Assembly (NCBI GenBank): GCA_028533045.1
Contig: JAQQAP010000037.1
Location: forward strand, 186,001-250,000
Length of the DNA stretch: 64,000 nt
Origin: Spirochaetales bacterium
GTDB lineage: Bacteria > Spirochaetota > Spirochaetia > DSM-2461
Direction: 5' to 3'
Positions within the stretch are counted from its first letter, which is position 1. Each line of letters begins with the position of its first letter. Shown in pieces: positions 10,201 through 18,738 of this stretch. Under the pieces are notes generated by a model. The model was not told the DNA's origin and did not search any database. It saw only the letters and a program-made list of their open reading frames with translations. The translations under genes were made by a program, and so were the position numbers.

Positions 10201-11056
10201 ACTTAATCTTCCGGAGAGCATAAAAGAAAAAAGCCGCGGCCAGAGAGTTACCCTTTTCCCCGTTCTCAAAAAAGCGGGCAAGGATGTGGATATTCGTTTG
10301 GAGAGGGACCGGGATGAGGCTCGAAGAATCCATAGGGAAGGGACGGCCACCCTTTTTAGGAGATACTACTTCAAGGAAGAGAAAAACTTTCGTAAATCCC
10401 TCGCTCTTAAAGAGAGCTTTCCCCGGGAAGTTATGTATCTGGGCGGAGCGGATCAGTTGGAGGACCAGCTTTGGGAGAGGGTATTTCTCGATCTCTTTGG
10501 TGTGGACAACTGCCGTAAGGAAGAGCAGTTTAATAAACTCAGAGAACAGCAGGCGGGGAATATTTTTGACCGGGGCGAAAGCTATGGGGAAAATCTCAAT
10601 AGGGTTCTCTTCGTCTATAGCCAATGCCGCCAGATGCTTATGAAGAGCCGAAGCCGGGAGAAGAAGGGGCGAGAACAGTTTCTGGCCGATAGGGAAGCTG
10701 ACTTGAATCTTCTTATGCCCGATAATTTTCTTCTTGTCTATGAGGCTGAACATTGGTCCGATCTTGTGCGTTACATAAAAACACTTTATCAGAGAATCGA
10801 ACGGGGAATGAACGACCCATTGACCGACAGTAAAAGAAACGACGAGTGGCACTCCTATTTTGACATATATGAAAAGATGATGGCCGATCTCTCTCCCCAT
10901 GCCACCAAGGCAAAAAGAGATGTGCTTGATGAGTTATTCTGGCTGCTTCAGGAGTATCGTGTGGCCCTCTTCGGCGGTGGTGTTGTAAAGACAGCCCGGA
11001 AAGTATCTCCCAAAAAGCTGGACGAAAAAATTAGCGAGGCAAGAAGTCTGGTTTAG
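7250..11056 (+). CDS. hrpA: ATP-dependent RNA helicase HrpA
   Basis: This is a DEAH-box (SF2) RNA helicase of 1268 residues, close to the roughly 1300 of the E. coli protein. Walker A GETGSGKT is at 33-40, the DEAH box at 131-134, SATID follows, and the motif VI region is near DQRKGRCGR. A helicase-associated region and a long C-terminal domain of the HrpA type follow. In other bacteria HrpA acts on mRNA processing and stalled ribosomes. The ATG lies 1 bp after the lipoprotein stop. The gene ends the sppA-hrpA run. There is no obvious hairpin terminator before the next promoter. Confidence 0.93.
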   Translation: MKEIHYPQNLPITEKRKEIVSLIQNNQVIVLSGETGSGKTTQIPKFCLEAGLGGKGKQIACTQPRRLAAVSVASRIAEELHSDLGGLVGYKIRFDEKTGPKTKVKLMTDGVLLAETQSDKLLSHYDCIIVDEAHERSLNIDFLLGILRLLIKKRKDLKIIITSATIDTKKFSEAFDNAPIIEVSGRTYPVELRYRPPSEEEAEKSLAESGADALEEILLETTGGDVLIFMPTEQDIVECCELIETRYNRWQLNVLPLYARLSSGEQHRIFEASTRRKIVVSTNVAETSLTIPGIVYVIDTGVARIARYTPSTGTFGLPVESVSRSSADQRKGRCGRIQEGICIRLYSEEDYNGRTLYTPPEVLRTNLAEVILRMLSLKIYDIENFPFVDPPQSAGIRDGYKTLEELRAIREVDNRERKNNPKVPKKIKLLTKEGYRMAQLPMDPRLAKMILQAGREGCVDEALVLAGALSIHDPRERPSEKAGSADQKHARFRHEDSDFITFLNLWKGWLAIGEGQMKLGALKKYCKENYLSFKRMREWRDLYRQFRSILKEDKAFTDNQFAPFKGNEEALYSGIHKAVLSGFLSHISHKKDKNIYEATRKRETMIFPGSGLFGNGGEWLVSAEMVRTNRLYMRVNAKVEAKWISQIGAHLVKKKYITPWWEDRKGEVLCKEEEKIFGFLLNKDKTVPYGQYMPREAAEMFIREGLCGDASLKDREPDFLKANRKLVKDLSTMEDKLRRKDLIKDGPLLEDFYTQVINRLSGSLDKPMVIYDVRQLNRLITLTGDKELYLKEEDLLASDSYEYNAQNYPDYFVQDDRQYRFEYKYNPGEADDGVTLRIPKSRLGELDKSAISPTVPGRNRELVTALLKGLAKEKRKQLIPINAHVEEILKELDPHSSSPVSDQIIPIIYKKWQLVIHQTDWNEEKIPEYLKVRFALEDKRGKIIKAARDKSILYEKFEEPQVPEKNLKKVKSDWERHALKDWKGLNLPESIKEKSRGQRVTLFPVLKKAGKDVDIRLERDRDEARRIHREGTATLFRRYYFKEEKNFRKSLALKESFPREVMYLGGADQLEDQLWERVFLDLFGVDNCRKEEQFNKLREQQAGNIFDRGESYGENLNRVLFVYSQCRQMLMKSRSREKKGREQFLADREADLNLLMPDNFLLVYEAEHWSDLVRYIKTLYQRIERGMNDPLTDSKRNDEWHSYFDIYEKMMADLSPHATKAKRDVLDELFWLLQEYRVALFGGGVVKTARKVSPKKLDEKISEARSLV

Positions 11057-11133
11057 GACGTTTTTCCGTTGTATAAGAAAATGAAACGGCGTATCAAAAA
11101 GTCAAATTAAAACTTTCCCTATCACCTATGTCA

Positions 11134-11142
11134 TGGTATAAT
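11134..11142 (+). promoter_or_regulatory. Extended -10 promoter of the lyase gene
   Basis: TGGTATAAT is a full extended -10 element (TGn plus TATAAT) 33 bp before the lyase ATG. The best -35 at 17 bp is only TTTCCC, which fits an extended -10 promoter that does not need a strong -35. A strong AGGGGAG precedes the ATG. Confidence 0.6.
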
Positions 11143-11175
11143 TTTGCGATATTAGTACAAAATTAAGGGGAGAAT

Positions 11176-14100
11176 ATGAAAAACAAAACTATTGTAACTC
11201 TGCTGTTACTGCCAATTTTATTTATGATTGGCTGTACCAGTTCCGGCGGAGCTGTAATGGATAGCGGACTTGATAAACTCATGGTCCAGTCCGTTGTTTC
11301 CAGCGCCGACGACGGCAATGTTGCCGAAAACACTTTGGATACCTTTTCCGATACCAGATGGTCCGCAGAAGGGGAAACTTCCACCATTACCTATGACTTC
11401 GGTGGTCTGGTCAAGGTGGAAAAAATCGCTCTTACCTTCTTTAAGCAGGATATTCGATACACCTTTTTCGAAGTTTCCGTTTCCAAGGATGGTAAAAGCT
11501 GGGAAACCGTTTATGAAGGTACCAACGCCGTTGAGAAACCTTCTACGGACTGGTTTGAGATCGTAACTTCTTTTACAGCCCAGTATGTGAAAATTGACGG
11601 TCACGGCTATGAACACTATGACAAGAGCAAGAAAGGGTTGTGGACCAGCATCACAGAAGCGGCTTTCTTCTCTTCAAAAGAGGCTGTTCCCCAGGCTCAG
11701 ACCATGGGTGAAAACCCTGTTGACGTAACTTATACAATGCCCGGTTTTATTAACCCCGACGGTACCGAGCATGCTGTACATGTTCCCAATCCCGTAACCG
11801 GTAAAACGATTAACGTAACCGATTTTAAAGTAAATCTTTCCGAATCCAAGTCGGACGATGCACCCGGTATTCAGGCTGCTATTGACTCCGCTTCCGAGGG
11901 TGACGAAGTTTTCCTTCCCGCCGGTACCTACGATATTGCCCAGCCCATCGTTTTCCGTTCCATGGTTAACCTGAGAGGAGAAGAGGGAACAATAATTAAG
12001 GTTAAGCCCCTTAAAGAAAACTACATGCAGAGTGTCTTCCTTCTTTTGGGTGTTCACGATGTCGTTGTATCGGACATGGTACTCACTTCTGCCTTTGAAG
12101 GTGCTTACAGCATCGATCACGGTAAGAACAACCCCGATCGTGATGGTCCCAAGTACATGGTAAGAATCACCGATTCCTCCAGTCGAGTGCCCTCTTACAA
12201 CGTTACTATTGATAATCTTCTTATTGAAAAATACCAGACCATGGGTGTGCGAATCGCCAACAGCCACGATGTAGTTGTACGGAACTCTACCTTCCAGAAC
12301 GCTACGGATATCGGTGGTGGCGGAGCCGGTTACGGTGTATCCATTCAGGGGGACGGAAACGAAAGAAACCGGATTGGTTTTTCCAACGATTCCCGATACA
12401 ACCTGGTGGAAGACTGTACCTTCCAGGGACCCTATATTCGTCACGGTGTACTGATTCAGTACTACTCCCATAACAACCTTGTTCAGAACAACACTCTGAT
12501 TCAGACCAAGCTGGATGCCATCGACCTCCACGGGGAAGATGAGTATCTTAACGAAATCCGTTACAACACCATCAAGGACATCGAAACCGGTGCGGCTATT
12601 GGTGTGGGAAACACCGGGGCAACCCATGACAAGTCCGGTCCGGGTAACTGGATCCACCACAATGACATTACCAACGTAAGAGAAGGTATTAAGGTTAACC
12701 TCGGTTCGGAAGATACCCTTATCGAAGAGAATGTGGTTACCGGATGTAAGGTCATCAACAGTAAGGGTGTTTACCTTCAGCATGCTCCCGGAACTATTGT
12801 AAGAAACAATAACTTTGATAACAACTCGGCCATCGGTTTCTGGGGTCTTGTTATCAATGGTGATTCCGGTACGGAAGGACGGGGCGCCGGTATTGCCAAG
12901 AACGTTCTTGTGGAAAATAACTCTTTCAGAAATATTTCGGGTGGTATGAAAATTACCGCCGGTGTGGATATTAATATGAAGGATAACATCTACGAAAACA
13001 ACGATGCCGCCCTTTTGGATACCCGACGGTTCGACTATGTGACCGACCTTATCCCCTCCCAGGTTTTGAATCTGCTTAACTGGAAAATCACTCTTCCCTT
13101 TGATCAGGCTAAAGAGGTTTACCAGCCCGATTTCAAGACCTATGTTCATCCCGACTTCTTCCGTACAACCAAGGACAATGACGGTGTAATTTTCACCGCT
13201 CCCGTTGCTGCCGACGGTACGGACGCTACCACGGTTAACTCCAAGTACCCCCGTTCTGAGCTTCGAGAGATGGCATACGGCGGTCAGGCCGAAGCTAACT
13301 GGGATACGGACAACGGCCGTCATGTCATGAAGATTGTACAGGCTATTACCCATCTTCCCGATGTGAAGAACGAGGTTGTGGCCGGTCAGATTCATGACGC
13401 CCATGACGACGTGGTTATGATTCGTCTTCACGGCACCAAACTGTTTGTAGAAGCGGAAGGTGTTAACAAGGGTGTTCTGGACGAAAACTACGAACTGGGA
13501 ACCAAGTTTGAAATTGAAATCTCTGCAGAAAACGATGTGATCGGTGTACGATACAACAAAGATGTGGAAGTTAAGTTCAACGTTCATAAGGAAGGCTGTT
13601 ACTTCAAAGCCGGTGTTTACACCCAGTCTAACCTGAGCAAAGGCGATGCTGCCGACGCTTACGGAGAAGTGGTTATCTATGATCTGAACGTGGCCCACTC
13701 CGGTGTGGAATCTGCCCAGCAGCAGACCTATGAAAATCCGGAAATCCCCGCAACAGCCCCTGTGGCGACTCTCGCTCCCATTCTTGATACCTACATTGTT
13801 CTTATGAGAATTGACGGTGTGATTCAGGGTAACAAGACTCCCAATATCGATGACGACAAGCTTATGGTTAAAACCAGTTCCGGTCAGACAACTATCCGTG
13901 TGATTTTTGTTAAGTACGACCTGAGCGGTTTTGCTGAAAGACCCGATGTGGCTGCGATAAACCTCTATCCCTTTGACAGTAATGGTACATCCACCCTGTC
14001 CATCTATGGATTTGAAGAGGGCGTGATAAGCGATTACATCACCTGGGCGGATATCTTTACGGACGACTCTCGTATTTCAAAGGATAACACCGACGTGATG

Positions 14101-14706
14101 GATTACCTGAACCACTTTGGTACTTTAACCGGAGAGGTGACTGTGGGTGCCCAGAAACCGGAAGAACCTGTTACCGAGGAAGATCACTATGTGGCCAACG
14201 TTTCCAGCTTTGTCGCTAACAGCGATTCTGACACGGTTACTTTGGGTTTTGTGGACCTGATTGGTGTGAACGTGAACCTGCAGCTCTTCTCTTCCGAACG
14301 TGACGCCGCTTATGCTCCCACTATGGACCTGTGGACTGCGGACGGTAAATCCCTGGGAACAGCTGCTCCCAAGGCAGAGAAAAAGGAAGAGGCCAAGATT
14401 GATGAGGCCGCTGCTTTTGAAGCCGCCGCTGCGGTTCTTAACCTGGATGTAGATCATGTTGACGAAGCTCTGACTCTTCTGAGCTATGCTGTTGTAAAGA
14501 TTAAGGATGGAAAGGTTAACCTGCCTTCCGAAATTGGCAAGGACGTCAATATTAGCTGGGAAAGCCTTAACCCGGAAGTGGCATCTGATACAGGAGTTAT
14601 CAGTGCAGATGCAGCCGGTAAGGACGTAACTTTTAAAGCTATTCTGACAAAAAATAAGGAAAGAACGGAAAGAGAATTCTTTGTCGTTATTCCTGCTGCT
14701 AAATAA
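11176..14706 (+). CDS. Multidomain polysaccharide lyase lipoprotein (beta-helix plus PL7 alginate lyase)
   Basis: This is a 1176-residue surface lipoprotein (lipobox MIGC, Cys20). A discoidin/F5-8C-type carbohydrate-binding region lies at about 35-165. A right-handed parallel beta-helix follows at about 210-615, with asparagine-rich rungs of the pectate-lyase superfamily type seen in PL6, PL31 and C5-epimerases. A PL7 alginate lyase domain at about 632-840 carries all three PL7 signatures: RSELRE (693-698), QIH (738-740) and YFKAGVYTQ (809-817). A DNRLRE/CBM96-like beta-domain (about 865-1030) and a C-terminal atrophied Ig-like domain (about 1085-1176) complete it. The likely substrate is alginate. 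The beta-helix may be a second lyase or an epimerase. The gene has its own promoter and terminator, and its codon use avoids TTA, CTA and TCA, as in highly expressed genes. Confidence 0.88.
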   Translation: MKNKTIVTLLLLPILFMIGCTSSGGAVMDSGLDKLMVQSVVSSADDGNVAENTLDTFSDTRWSAEGETSTITYDFGGLVKVEKIALTFFKQDIRYTFFEVSVSKDGKSWETVYEGTNAVEKPSTDWFEIVTSFTAQYVKIDGHGYEHYDKSKKGLWTSITEAAFFSSKEAVPQAQTMGENPVDVTYTMPGFINPDGTEHAVHVPNPVTGKTINVTDFKVNLSESKSDDAPGIQAAIDSASEGDEVFLPAGTYDIAQPIVFRSMVNLRGEEGTIIKVKPLKENYMQSVFLLLGVHDVVVSDMVLTSAFEGAYSIDHGKNNPDRDGPKYMVRITDSSSRVPSYNVTIDNLLIEKYQTMGVRIANSHDVVVRNSTFQNATDIGGGGAGYGVSIQGDGNERNRIGFSNDSRYNLVEDCTFQGPYIRHGVLIQYYSHNNLVQNNTLIQTKLDAIDLHGEDEYLNEIRYNTIKDIETGAAIGVGNTGATHDKSGPGNWIHHNDITNVREGIKVNLGSEDTLIEENVVTGCKVINSKGVYLQHAPGTIVRNNNFDNNSAIGFWGLVINGDSGTEGRGAGIAKNVLVENNSFRNISGGMKITAGVDINMKDNIYENNDAALLDTRRFDYVTDLIPSQVLNLLNWKITLPFDQAKEVYQPDFKTYVHPDFFRTTKDNDGVIFTAPVAADGTDATTVNSKYPRSELREMAYGGQAEANWDTDNGRHVMKIVQAITHLPDVKNEVVAGQIHDAHDDVVMIRLHGTKLFVEAEGVNKGVLDENYELGTKFEIEISAENDVIGVRYNKDVEVKFNVHKEGCYFKAGVYTQSNLSKGDAADAYGEVVIYDLNVAHSGVESAQQQTYENPEIPATAPVATLAPILDTYIVLMRIDGVIQGNKTPNIDDDKLMVKTSSGQTTIRVIFVKYDLSGFAERPDVAAINLYPFDSNGTSTLSIYGFEEGVISDYITWADIFTDDSRISKDNTDVMDYLNHFGTLTGEVTVGAQKPEEPVTEEDHYVANVSSFVANSDSDTVTLGFVDLIGVNVNLQLFSSERDAAYAPTMDLWTADGKSLGTAAPKAEKKEEAKIDEAAAFEAAAAVLNLDVDHVDEALTLLSYAVVKIKDGKVNLPSEIGKDVNISWESLNPEVASDTGVISADAAGKDVTFKAILTKNKERTEREFFVVIPAAK

Positions 14707-14729
14707 TCGCTCCGGCGATTAGGATTCGG

Positions 14730-14756
14730 CCCTCCTTCGGGAGGGTCTTTTTTTTT
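14730..14756 (+). terminator. Rho-independent terminator of the lyase gene
   Basis: CCCTCC and GGAGGG form a perfect 6-bp stem closing a TTCG tetraloop (C-UUCG-G, an especially stable loop), followed by nine T. A second small hairpin, AATCGC with GCGATT, begins right at the stop codon. Confidence 0.93.
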
Positions 14757-14781
14757 GAAATTTTTGGCCTATACTTTAGGT

Positions 14782-15915
14782 ATGAAAAGAATCTTTTTAC
14801 CTATAAGTCTTATGTTTGGTTTGATATTCGCCTGCTCTCACGGTTCTTCAGAAACAGGTTCAGACGGGGATAGTGGAGATAGTAGTTGGGATAGCGTAAA
14901 GAGCTCAGTGTCTCCCTCTGTTGCATTGAGTGATGAATTCAGCAACCCCCAAATGCTCCCCATCGCCACAATGGGCTGGGAAGACGGATTGAATGTTTCC
15001 CGGGATGGTCTCCATCTTTACGCGACCTATATCCCGGCGGACTTTCTTTCTTTTACTCTTAACGAAACAGAAAACCAGGCAAATATACAGTACTATGACC
15101 GGGGCCCCCATTATGATATGGATTTTGACGGTTCCAGTATCGGGGTCGATTATCCCTGGTATCATAGCGATATTATTTATGCGAGTCGCAGTAGTGTTGA
15201 GGAGGATTTTAGTGATTGGAATACCTCCGATATGAAGCGTTCTGTTCAGAGTGAAGGGGCAATAACTACCGTTCAATCCGATACGGGGATCGATATGTGT
15301 GTCTTTACCAGCAACGAAAAATATTTAGAACTTAATAATTTTAAGTATATAAAGGATAGTGCCAATAATCCTTCCGGTCTCGGCACTTTTCTTAGCGATA
15401 CGGCTAACGATGGTGAAACAGATCAGGTAAACACCTATTTTGTAGAAGACAATCCCCACCTTGAACGAATTAGTGATGATATACTGGTCCTTTTCTTTGA
15501 TAGTGAAGATAGGCCGGGAGGGCTAGGACTTCACGATATCTGGTACAGCTCCAGTTCGGATAACGGGGGAACATGGGCCACACCCATTAATGTTAGTACA
15601 GTCAACACCGCAGATAAGGAACACCAGCCTCATCTTTATTATGACGATACCCTAGACCTATGGTGGCTTTACTATTCCGCCTATCATACTGATGGGAAGC
15701 TGGCCATCTATCGGGTCTATCAAGAAGCCGATACCTGGGATAATTGGAGTACACCGGAATTAGTTCTTAGCGCAGGAACATCCGCCGGTATAGGAGAGCC
15801 CACCTTAACTGACGAGGGGGATCTCTACTTTGTGCTCATCTACGATAATCCCGATGGGACCGATTATGACCGTTACGATGCGGACCCCTGGTTTGTTGAA
15901 GCCCTAGTAGAATAG
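14782..15915 (+). CDS. Lipoprotein with sialidase/propeller-like repeats
   Basis: This is a predicted 377-residue lipoprotein: short basic start, hydrophobic core and lipobox IFAC (Cys18). An in-frame ATG at 14755 lies inside the terminator T-tract, so 14782 is the start. The rest is aromatic and Asp-rich, with repeats such as WYSSSSDNGGTW and LWWLYYSAY that resemble blades of sialidase or glycosidase beta-propellers. No catalytic residues can be assigned. Its position after the lyase gene suggests a carbohydrate-binding role, but the terminator separates the two. The -10-like TATACT lies exactly 6 nt before the ATG. The 3' end overlaps the convergent TetR gene by 43 bp. Confidence 0.7.
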   Translation: MKRIFLPISLMFGLIFACSHGSSETGSDGDSGDSSWDSVKSSVSPSVALSDEFSNPQMLPIATMGWEDGLNVSRDGLHLYATYIPADFLSFTLNETENQANIQYYDRGPHYDMDFDGSSIGVDYPWYHSDIIYASRSSVEEDFSDWNTSDMKRSVQSEGAITTVQSDTGIDMCVFTSNEKYLELNNFKYIKDSANNPSGLGTFLSDTANDGETDQVNTYFVEDNPHLERISDDILVLFFDSEDRPGGLGLHDIWYSSSSDNGGTWATPINVSTVNTADKEHQPHLYYDDTLDLWWLYYSAYHTDGKLAIYRVYQEADTWDNWSTPELVLSAGTSAGIGEPTLTDEGDLYFVLIYDNPDGTDYDRYDADPWFVEALVE

Positions 15916-16502
15916 GCATCTTTCGTAAACCGAATAAAAAGGCCATACAAATCCTCTTGACCAGCCATGTTTACACTACCATGGGATTCTTTTAGGAGAA
16001 TACGGTGAAGCAGGGCTAAAAAGGAGTTGTTAAGATACTGGTGCATTTTATCGCTTGCCACATCTTTTCTGATAGAGCCGTCTTTCTGACCTTCACAGAT
16101 GATTTTGTAAAGCAGCGCTGTATGAGGGGTCTCAATCAGGTCCATCTCTTTTTTCATTTCCCCCGTAGGATAGTTCCCGGAAAAATGGCTGTCGAATTGT
16201 GCCGTTAGGAAGATAAGGTCCTTTAGCTTATTTAAGTCTATTAATAGAAAGTACTCTTCCAGTCTGTCTATTCCTGTTGTTTTAACCATGCGGCCTTCCA
16301 GGCGATTAAAATAGTCGTTTAATTGAGCTGTGATTTCAAGCTGCATGTGGCACACCAGATGTTCTTTGGTAGGGAAGTAACGGTATAGGGTGCGTCTGTG
16401 AATACCGGCTTTTTGGGCGATTTCCGTCATTTGTGTCCCGCTAACACCATTTTCAATGAAAAGCATTCGGGCCCTTAGCAGGATTTTTCGTTCCGTATTC
16501 AT
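15873..16502 (-). CDS. TetR-family transcriptional regulator
   Basis: This is a 209-residue protein with a typical TetR N-terminal helix-turn-helix (about 8-55), including MTEIAQKAGIHRRTLYRYFPTKE. The C-terminal ligand domain is not similar to any subgroup I recognise. Its ATG directly abuts the TAG stop of the sigma-54 response regulator, so the two are very probably translated from one leftward mRNA. A repressor paired with an activator suggests two inputs on the same or related targets, possibly the divergent surface operon. Its operator is unknown. The palindrome at 17977-18011 is one candidate. Confidence 0.88.
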   Translation of the reverse strand: MNTERKILLRARMLFIENGVSGTQMTEIAQKAGIHRRTLYRYFPTKEHLVCHMQLEITAQLNDYFNRLEGRMVKTTGIDRLEEYFLLIDLNKLKDLIFLTAQFDSHFSGNYPTGEMKKEMDLIETPHTALLYKIICEGQKDGSIRKDVASDKMHQYLNNSFLALLHRILLKESHGSVNMAGQEDLYGLFIRFTKDAYSTRASTNQGSAS

Positions 16503-17933
16503 CTATTCCGACTCTCCCCGGGCTTTGAGCCAGCGGCTCACTTTGGATTGACTGATACCCAGCATCTGGGCGGCCTTGTTCTGATTTCCCCCGTGATACT
16601 TTAGAGCTTCGGAAATATACATGTTTTCCACTTCATCCAGGGAGGGGATTCTCCCATAGATATCCATAATATGCATGAAATCTATCTGTTCCGGCAGGGA
16701 TAGTGATACCTCTTTTTTCTCTATAGGGTCAGCTTGGAGGTCACTATTCAGGAGCTGTAATAAATCTTCTTTGCTTACCGGCCCCAGGATGCTCCTAAAC
16801 ACCAAGTCTGAAGCAAGGCCCATCAACTCCCGAACATTTCCCGGATAGTTGTAGGAAAGAAGTGTTTCGTGAATCTCATTAGAAAAAATCGGCTCGTTCT
16901 GATTCACTTCTTTTGATTTTTTCTTAACAAAGTGGTTAAAAAGGAGAAGGATATCTCCCTTACGCTCCCTTAAGGGGGGGATAATAACGCGGTGGGGACG
17001 TAAGCGATAATAGAGGTCCTTTCTAAAGGTTCCTTCATTGACTTTTTGTTCAAGATCCACATTAGTGGCAGTAATAATTCGGGCTTTGGAGAGCTTGGGT
17101 TGGTCTGCCCCCAGGGGATAGTACTCCTTCTCCTGTAAAAGACGAAGAAGTTTAACCTGGCTCTTGGTTTCCAAGTCACCAATTTCATCAAGAAAGAGAG
17201 TGCCCTCAGCCGCTTCCAATACCAGGCCTTTTCTCTCTGTTGTCGCACCGGTATAGGCCCCTTTTTCATGGCCAAAAAGAGCGTCGGAGAACATGGTGTC
17301 GTCCAACCCGGAAACATTAACAGAAACCAGTTTCCCCGAACGATGGGAGGATTTGTGTACTGCCTGGGATATGAGTTCTTTACCTGTTCCGCTTTCGCCC
17401 TGTATTAAAATTGCTTCGTTACTAGGCGAAAGGGCTTCAATGTATTTGAAAATACGGGACATATGGGGGGAACGGGTAATAATGGAATGAAAGGCGTTGT
17501 TTTCATTTACGTCCCGGGCCATGATAATATCGGAAAAACCGGCAATTTCCTGTTTCATCCTGTAATGTTCAAGAGCATTGCGTAGGGACGTGAGGAGGCG
17601 TGCCTTGTTGAAGGGCTTAATGAAAAAGTCAAAGGCCCCCATGTTGGCACAACTCTGTTCGGTTTCATCACTACTATCGCTTGTGACAATTATAACGGGA
17701 ATATGGGGGTGGTTTTCCTTGTGCCAGGCAAGATAGTCCAGTCCGGAGCCGTCGGGAAGATTGATGTCCAGTATGACGGTTCCGAATAATCCTTGATTTA
17801 CAAGCGTTTTAGAATTATGAATCGATTCGCAAAAACGGTAATTATCTATTCCGGCGGATTTAAGGATGACCTTATAGAGATTTACCATAATAAAATCGTC
17901 TTCAACAATCAGACAGGAATCGAACTTATCCAT
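16503..17933 (-). CDS. Sigma-54-dependent response regulator (NtrC type)
   Basis: This is a 476-residue activator with the full NtrC architecture. The receiver domain has acidic residues 11-13, phospho-acceptor Asp56 (LDINLPDG) and Lys106. The AAA+ domain has Walker A GESGTGK (179-185), the sigma-54-contacting loop GAYTGA (225-230, a Y variant of GAFTGA) and FLDEIGDL. The Fis-type helix-turn-helix is at about 450-472 (NKAAQMLGISQSKVSRWLK). The frame stays open upstream to 18017, but the receiver homology begins at the ATG at 17933. No cognate histidine kinase and no rpoN are in the window. The GAYTGA loop predicts direct action on a sigma-54 promoter. One faces it at 18073-18089. Confidence 0.95.
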   Translation of the reverse strand: MDKFDSCLIVEDDFIMVNLYKVILKSAGIDNYRFCESIHNSKTLVNQGLFGTVILDINLPDGSGLDYLAWHKENHPHIPVIIVTSDSSDETEQSCANMGAFDFFIKPFNKARLLTSLRNALEHYRMKQEIAGFSDIIMARDVNENNAFHSIITRSPHMSRIFKYIEALSPSNEAILIQGESGTGKELISQAVHKSSHRSGKLVSVNVSGLDDTMFSDALFGHEKGAYTGATTERKGLVLEAAEGTLFLDEIGDLETKSQVKLLRLLQEKEYYPLGADQPKLSKARIITATNVDLEQKVNEGTFRKDLYYRLRPHRVIIPPLRERKGDILLLFNHFVKKKSKEVNQNEPIFSNEIHETLLSYNYPGNVRELMGLASDLVFRSILGPVSKEDLLQLLNSDLQADPIEKKEVSLSLPEQIDFMHIMDIYGRIPSLDEVENMYISEALKYHGGNQNKAAQMLGISQSKVSRWLKARGESE

Positions 17934-17939
17934 AAATAA

Positions 17940-17968
17940 ATTATACATCATGTGCATGAAATGTGGAA
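17940..17968 (-). promoter_or_regulatory. Probable promoter of the response regulator operon
   Basis: A perfect TATAAT (17940-17945, minus strand) lies exactly 6 nt before the ATG. The sequence 17 bp upstream is a weak TTCCAC. Transcription would begin at or next to the A of the ATG, giving a leaderless mRNA. The palindrome lies immediately upstream of the -35 position. Confidence 0.45.
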
Positions 17969-17976
17969 GAAGAAAA

Positions 17977-18011
17977 TATTCATTTTGCATAATTGCTATG
18001 CAAAATGAATA
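17977..18011. promoter_or_regulatory. Perfect 35-bp palindrome, candidate activator site
   Basis: Arms of 15 bp, TATTCATTTTGCATA (17977-17991) and its exact complement TATGCAAAATGAATA (17997-18011), flank a 5-bp centre ATTGC. It lies between the two divergent transcripts. Its centre is about 106 bp upstream of the predicted sigma-54 start site, where NtrC-type enhancer sites usually sit. It is also just upstream of the -35 of the regulator promoter, so one site could serve both directions. There is no T-tract, which argues against a terminator. Confidence 0.7.
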
Positions 18012-18072
18012 ACCCATTTGTCTTATTTACGACCAACTGCCTATTTTTAACCTAAAAAGGACGCTTACATGG

Positions 18073-18089
18073 TTGGCACAAAAATTGCA
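18073..18089 (+). promoter_or_regulatory. Sigma-54 (-24/-12) promoter
   Basis: TTGGCAC, five A, then TTGCA places GG and GC with the exact spacing of the sigma-54 consensus. Only the G after TGGCAC is replaced by A. The predicted start is near 18100, giving a 66-nt leader to the gene at 18166. A 9-bp direct repeat ATTGTGTAA (18094-18102, 18110-18118) straddles the start site. Confidence 0.85.
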
Positions 18090-18165
18090 CATGATTGTGT
18101 AATTAAATTATTGTGTAAGTAAAAAATATTTATTTAAAAAAGTTTTATTTAAAAATTGAGGTCCT

Positions 18166-18726
18166 ATGAAAAAGTTTATTACCATTTTCATTTTATTATT
18201 ATCCTTTTCCCTTTTTGGGGAAGGGAAAGTTATACAATTCGATTCAGTAAGCTTACAGGCTGTGGCTTATAAGCCTTTGGGGAATTATGGGGATATCTCA
18301 TCACTCTCTATGGGAGTTATTGAACAAAATAATTTTACCCTATTTACTTCAGATGATATTCGTTTCCTTACTCGCATGGGCGCTACTTACAATATTCCTT
18401 TAGATGATAGTTTTACCAGCATATATGATTTAACTTTTCTCCTGGGGGGTGGTTGGATCTTCCATCCTTCGGAAAAGCTAAGCCTTATTCCCCAATTTGC
18501 TGCGGGACTTATGCTTCACCATTTAACTTGGGAAAGTGGTAATTATTCGTCTACTAATATCTATGCTGACCAGTATTACTCTCTATCCCTGCAGGCCGGT
18601 CTTAATTTAGGTAAAGAGACGGGAAGGTGGGAGTTGCTCTTTACTCCTGAGGTATCTGTTTTTCCCGAGCAGGATGATCTGGGATTGCTGATGGGGGCTT
18701 CCTTGGGCCTGGAATATAATCTTTAG
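18166..18726 (+). CDS. Small outer-membrane-like protein
   Basis: This is a 186-residue protein with a clear signal peptide (about 1-19, ending SLFGEG) and no lipobox cysteine. The mature part alternates polar and hydrophobic residues with many Gly, Tyr and Ser, as in an eight-stranded beta-barrel. It ends in LGLEYNL. I do not recognise a named family. GAGG precedes the ATG. It is the first gene after the sigma-54 promoter and is 12 bp from the large lipoprotein, so the two form one operon. The context suggests a regulated surface or porin-like component, possibly an anchor or exporter for its neighbour. Confidence 0.7.
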   Translation: MKKFITIFILLLSFSLFGEGKVIQFDSVSLQAVAYKPLGNYGDISSLSMGVIEQNNFTLFTSDDIRFLTRMGATYNIPLDDSFTSIYDLTFLLGGGWIFHPSEKLSLIPQFAAGLMLHHLTWESGNYSSTNIYADQYYSLSLQAGLNLGKETGRWELLFTPEVSVFPEQDDLGLLMGASLGLEYNL

Positions 18727-18738
18727 GAGAGATAAATA

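Noticed and set aside
11674..13698. A 674-codon open frame antisense to the lyase gene
   Set aside because: It arises because the lyase gene avoids TTA, CTA and TCA codons. The antisense protein shows no domain or start signal, and the sense strand encodes clear enzyme domains.
17934..18017. N-terminal extension of the response regulator
   Set aside because: The receiver homology starts at 17933. The extension crosses the -10 box and half of the palindrome and has no ribosome site.
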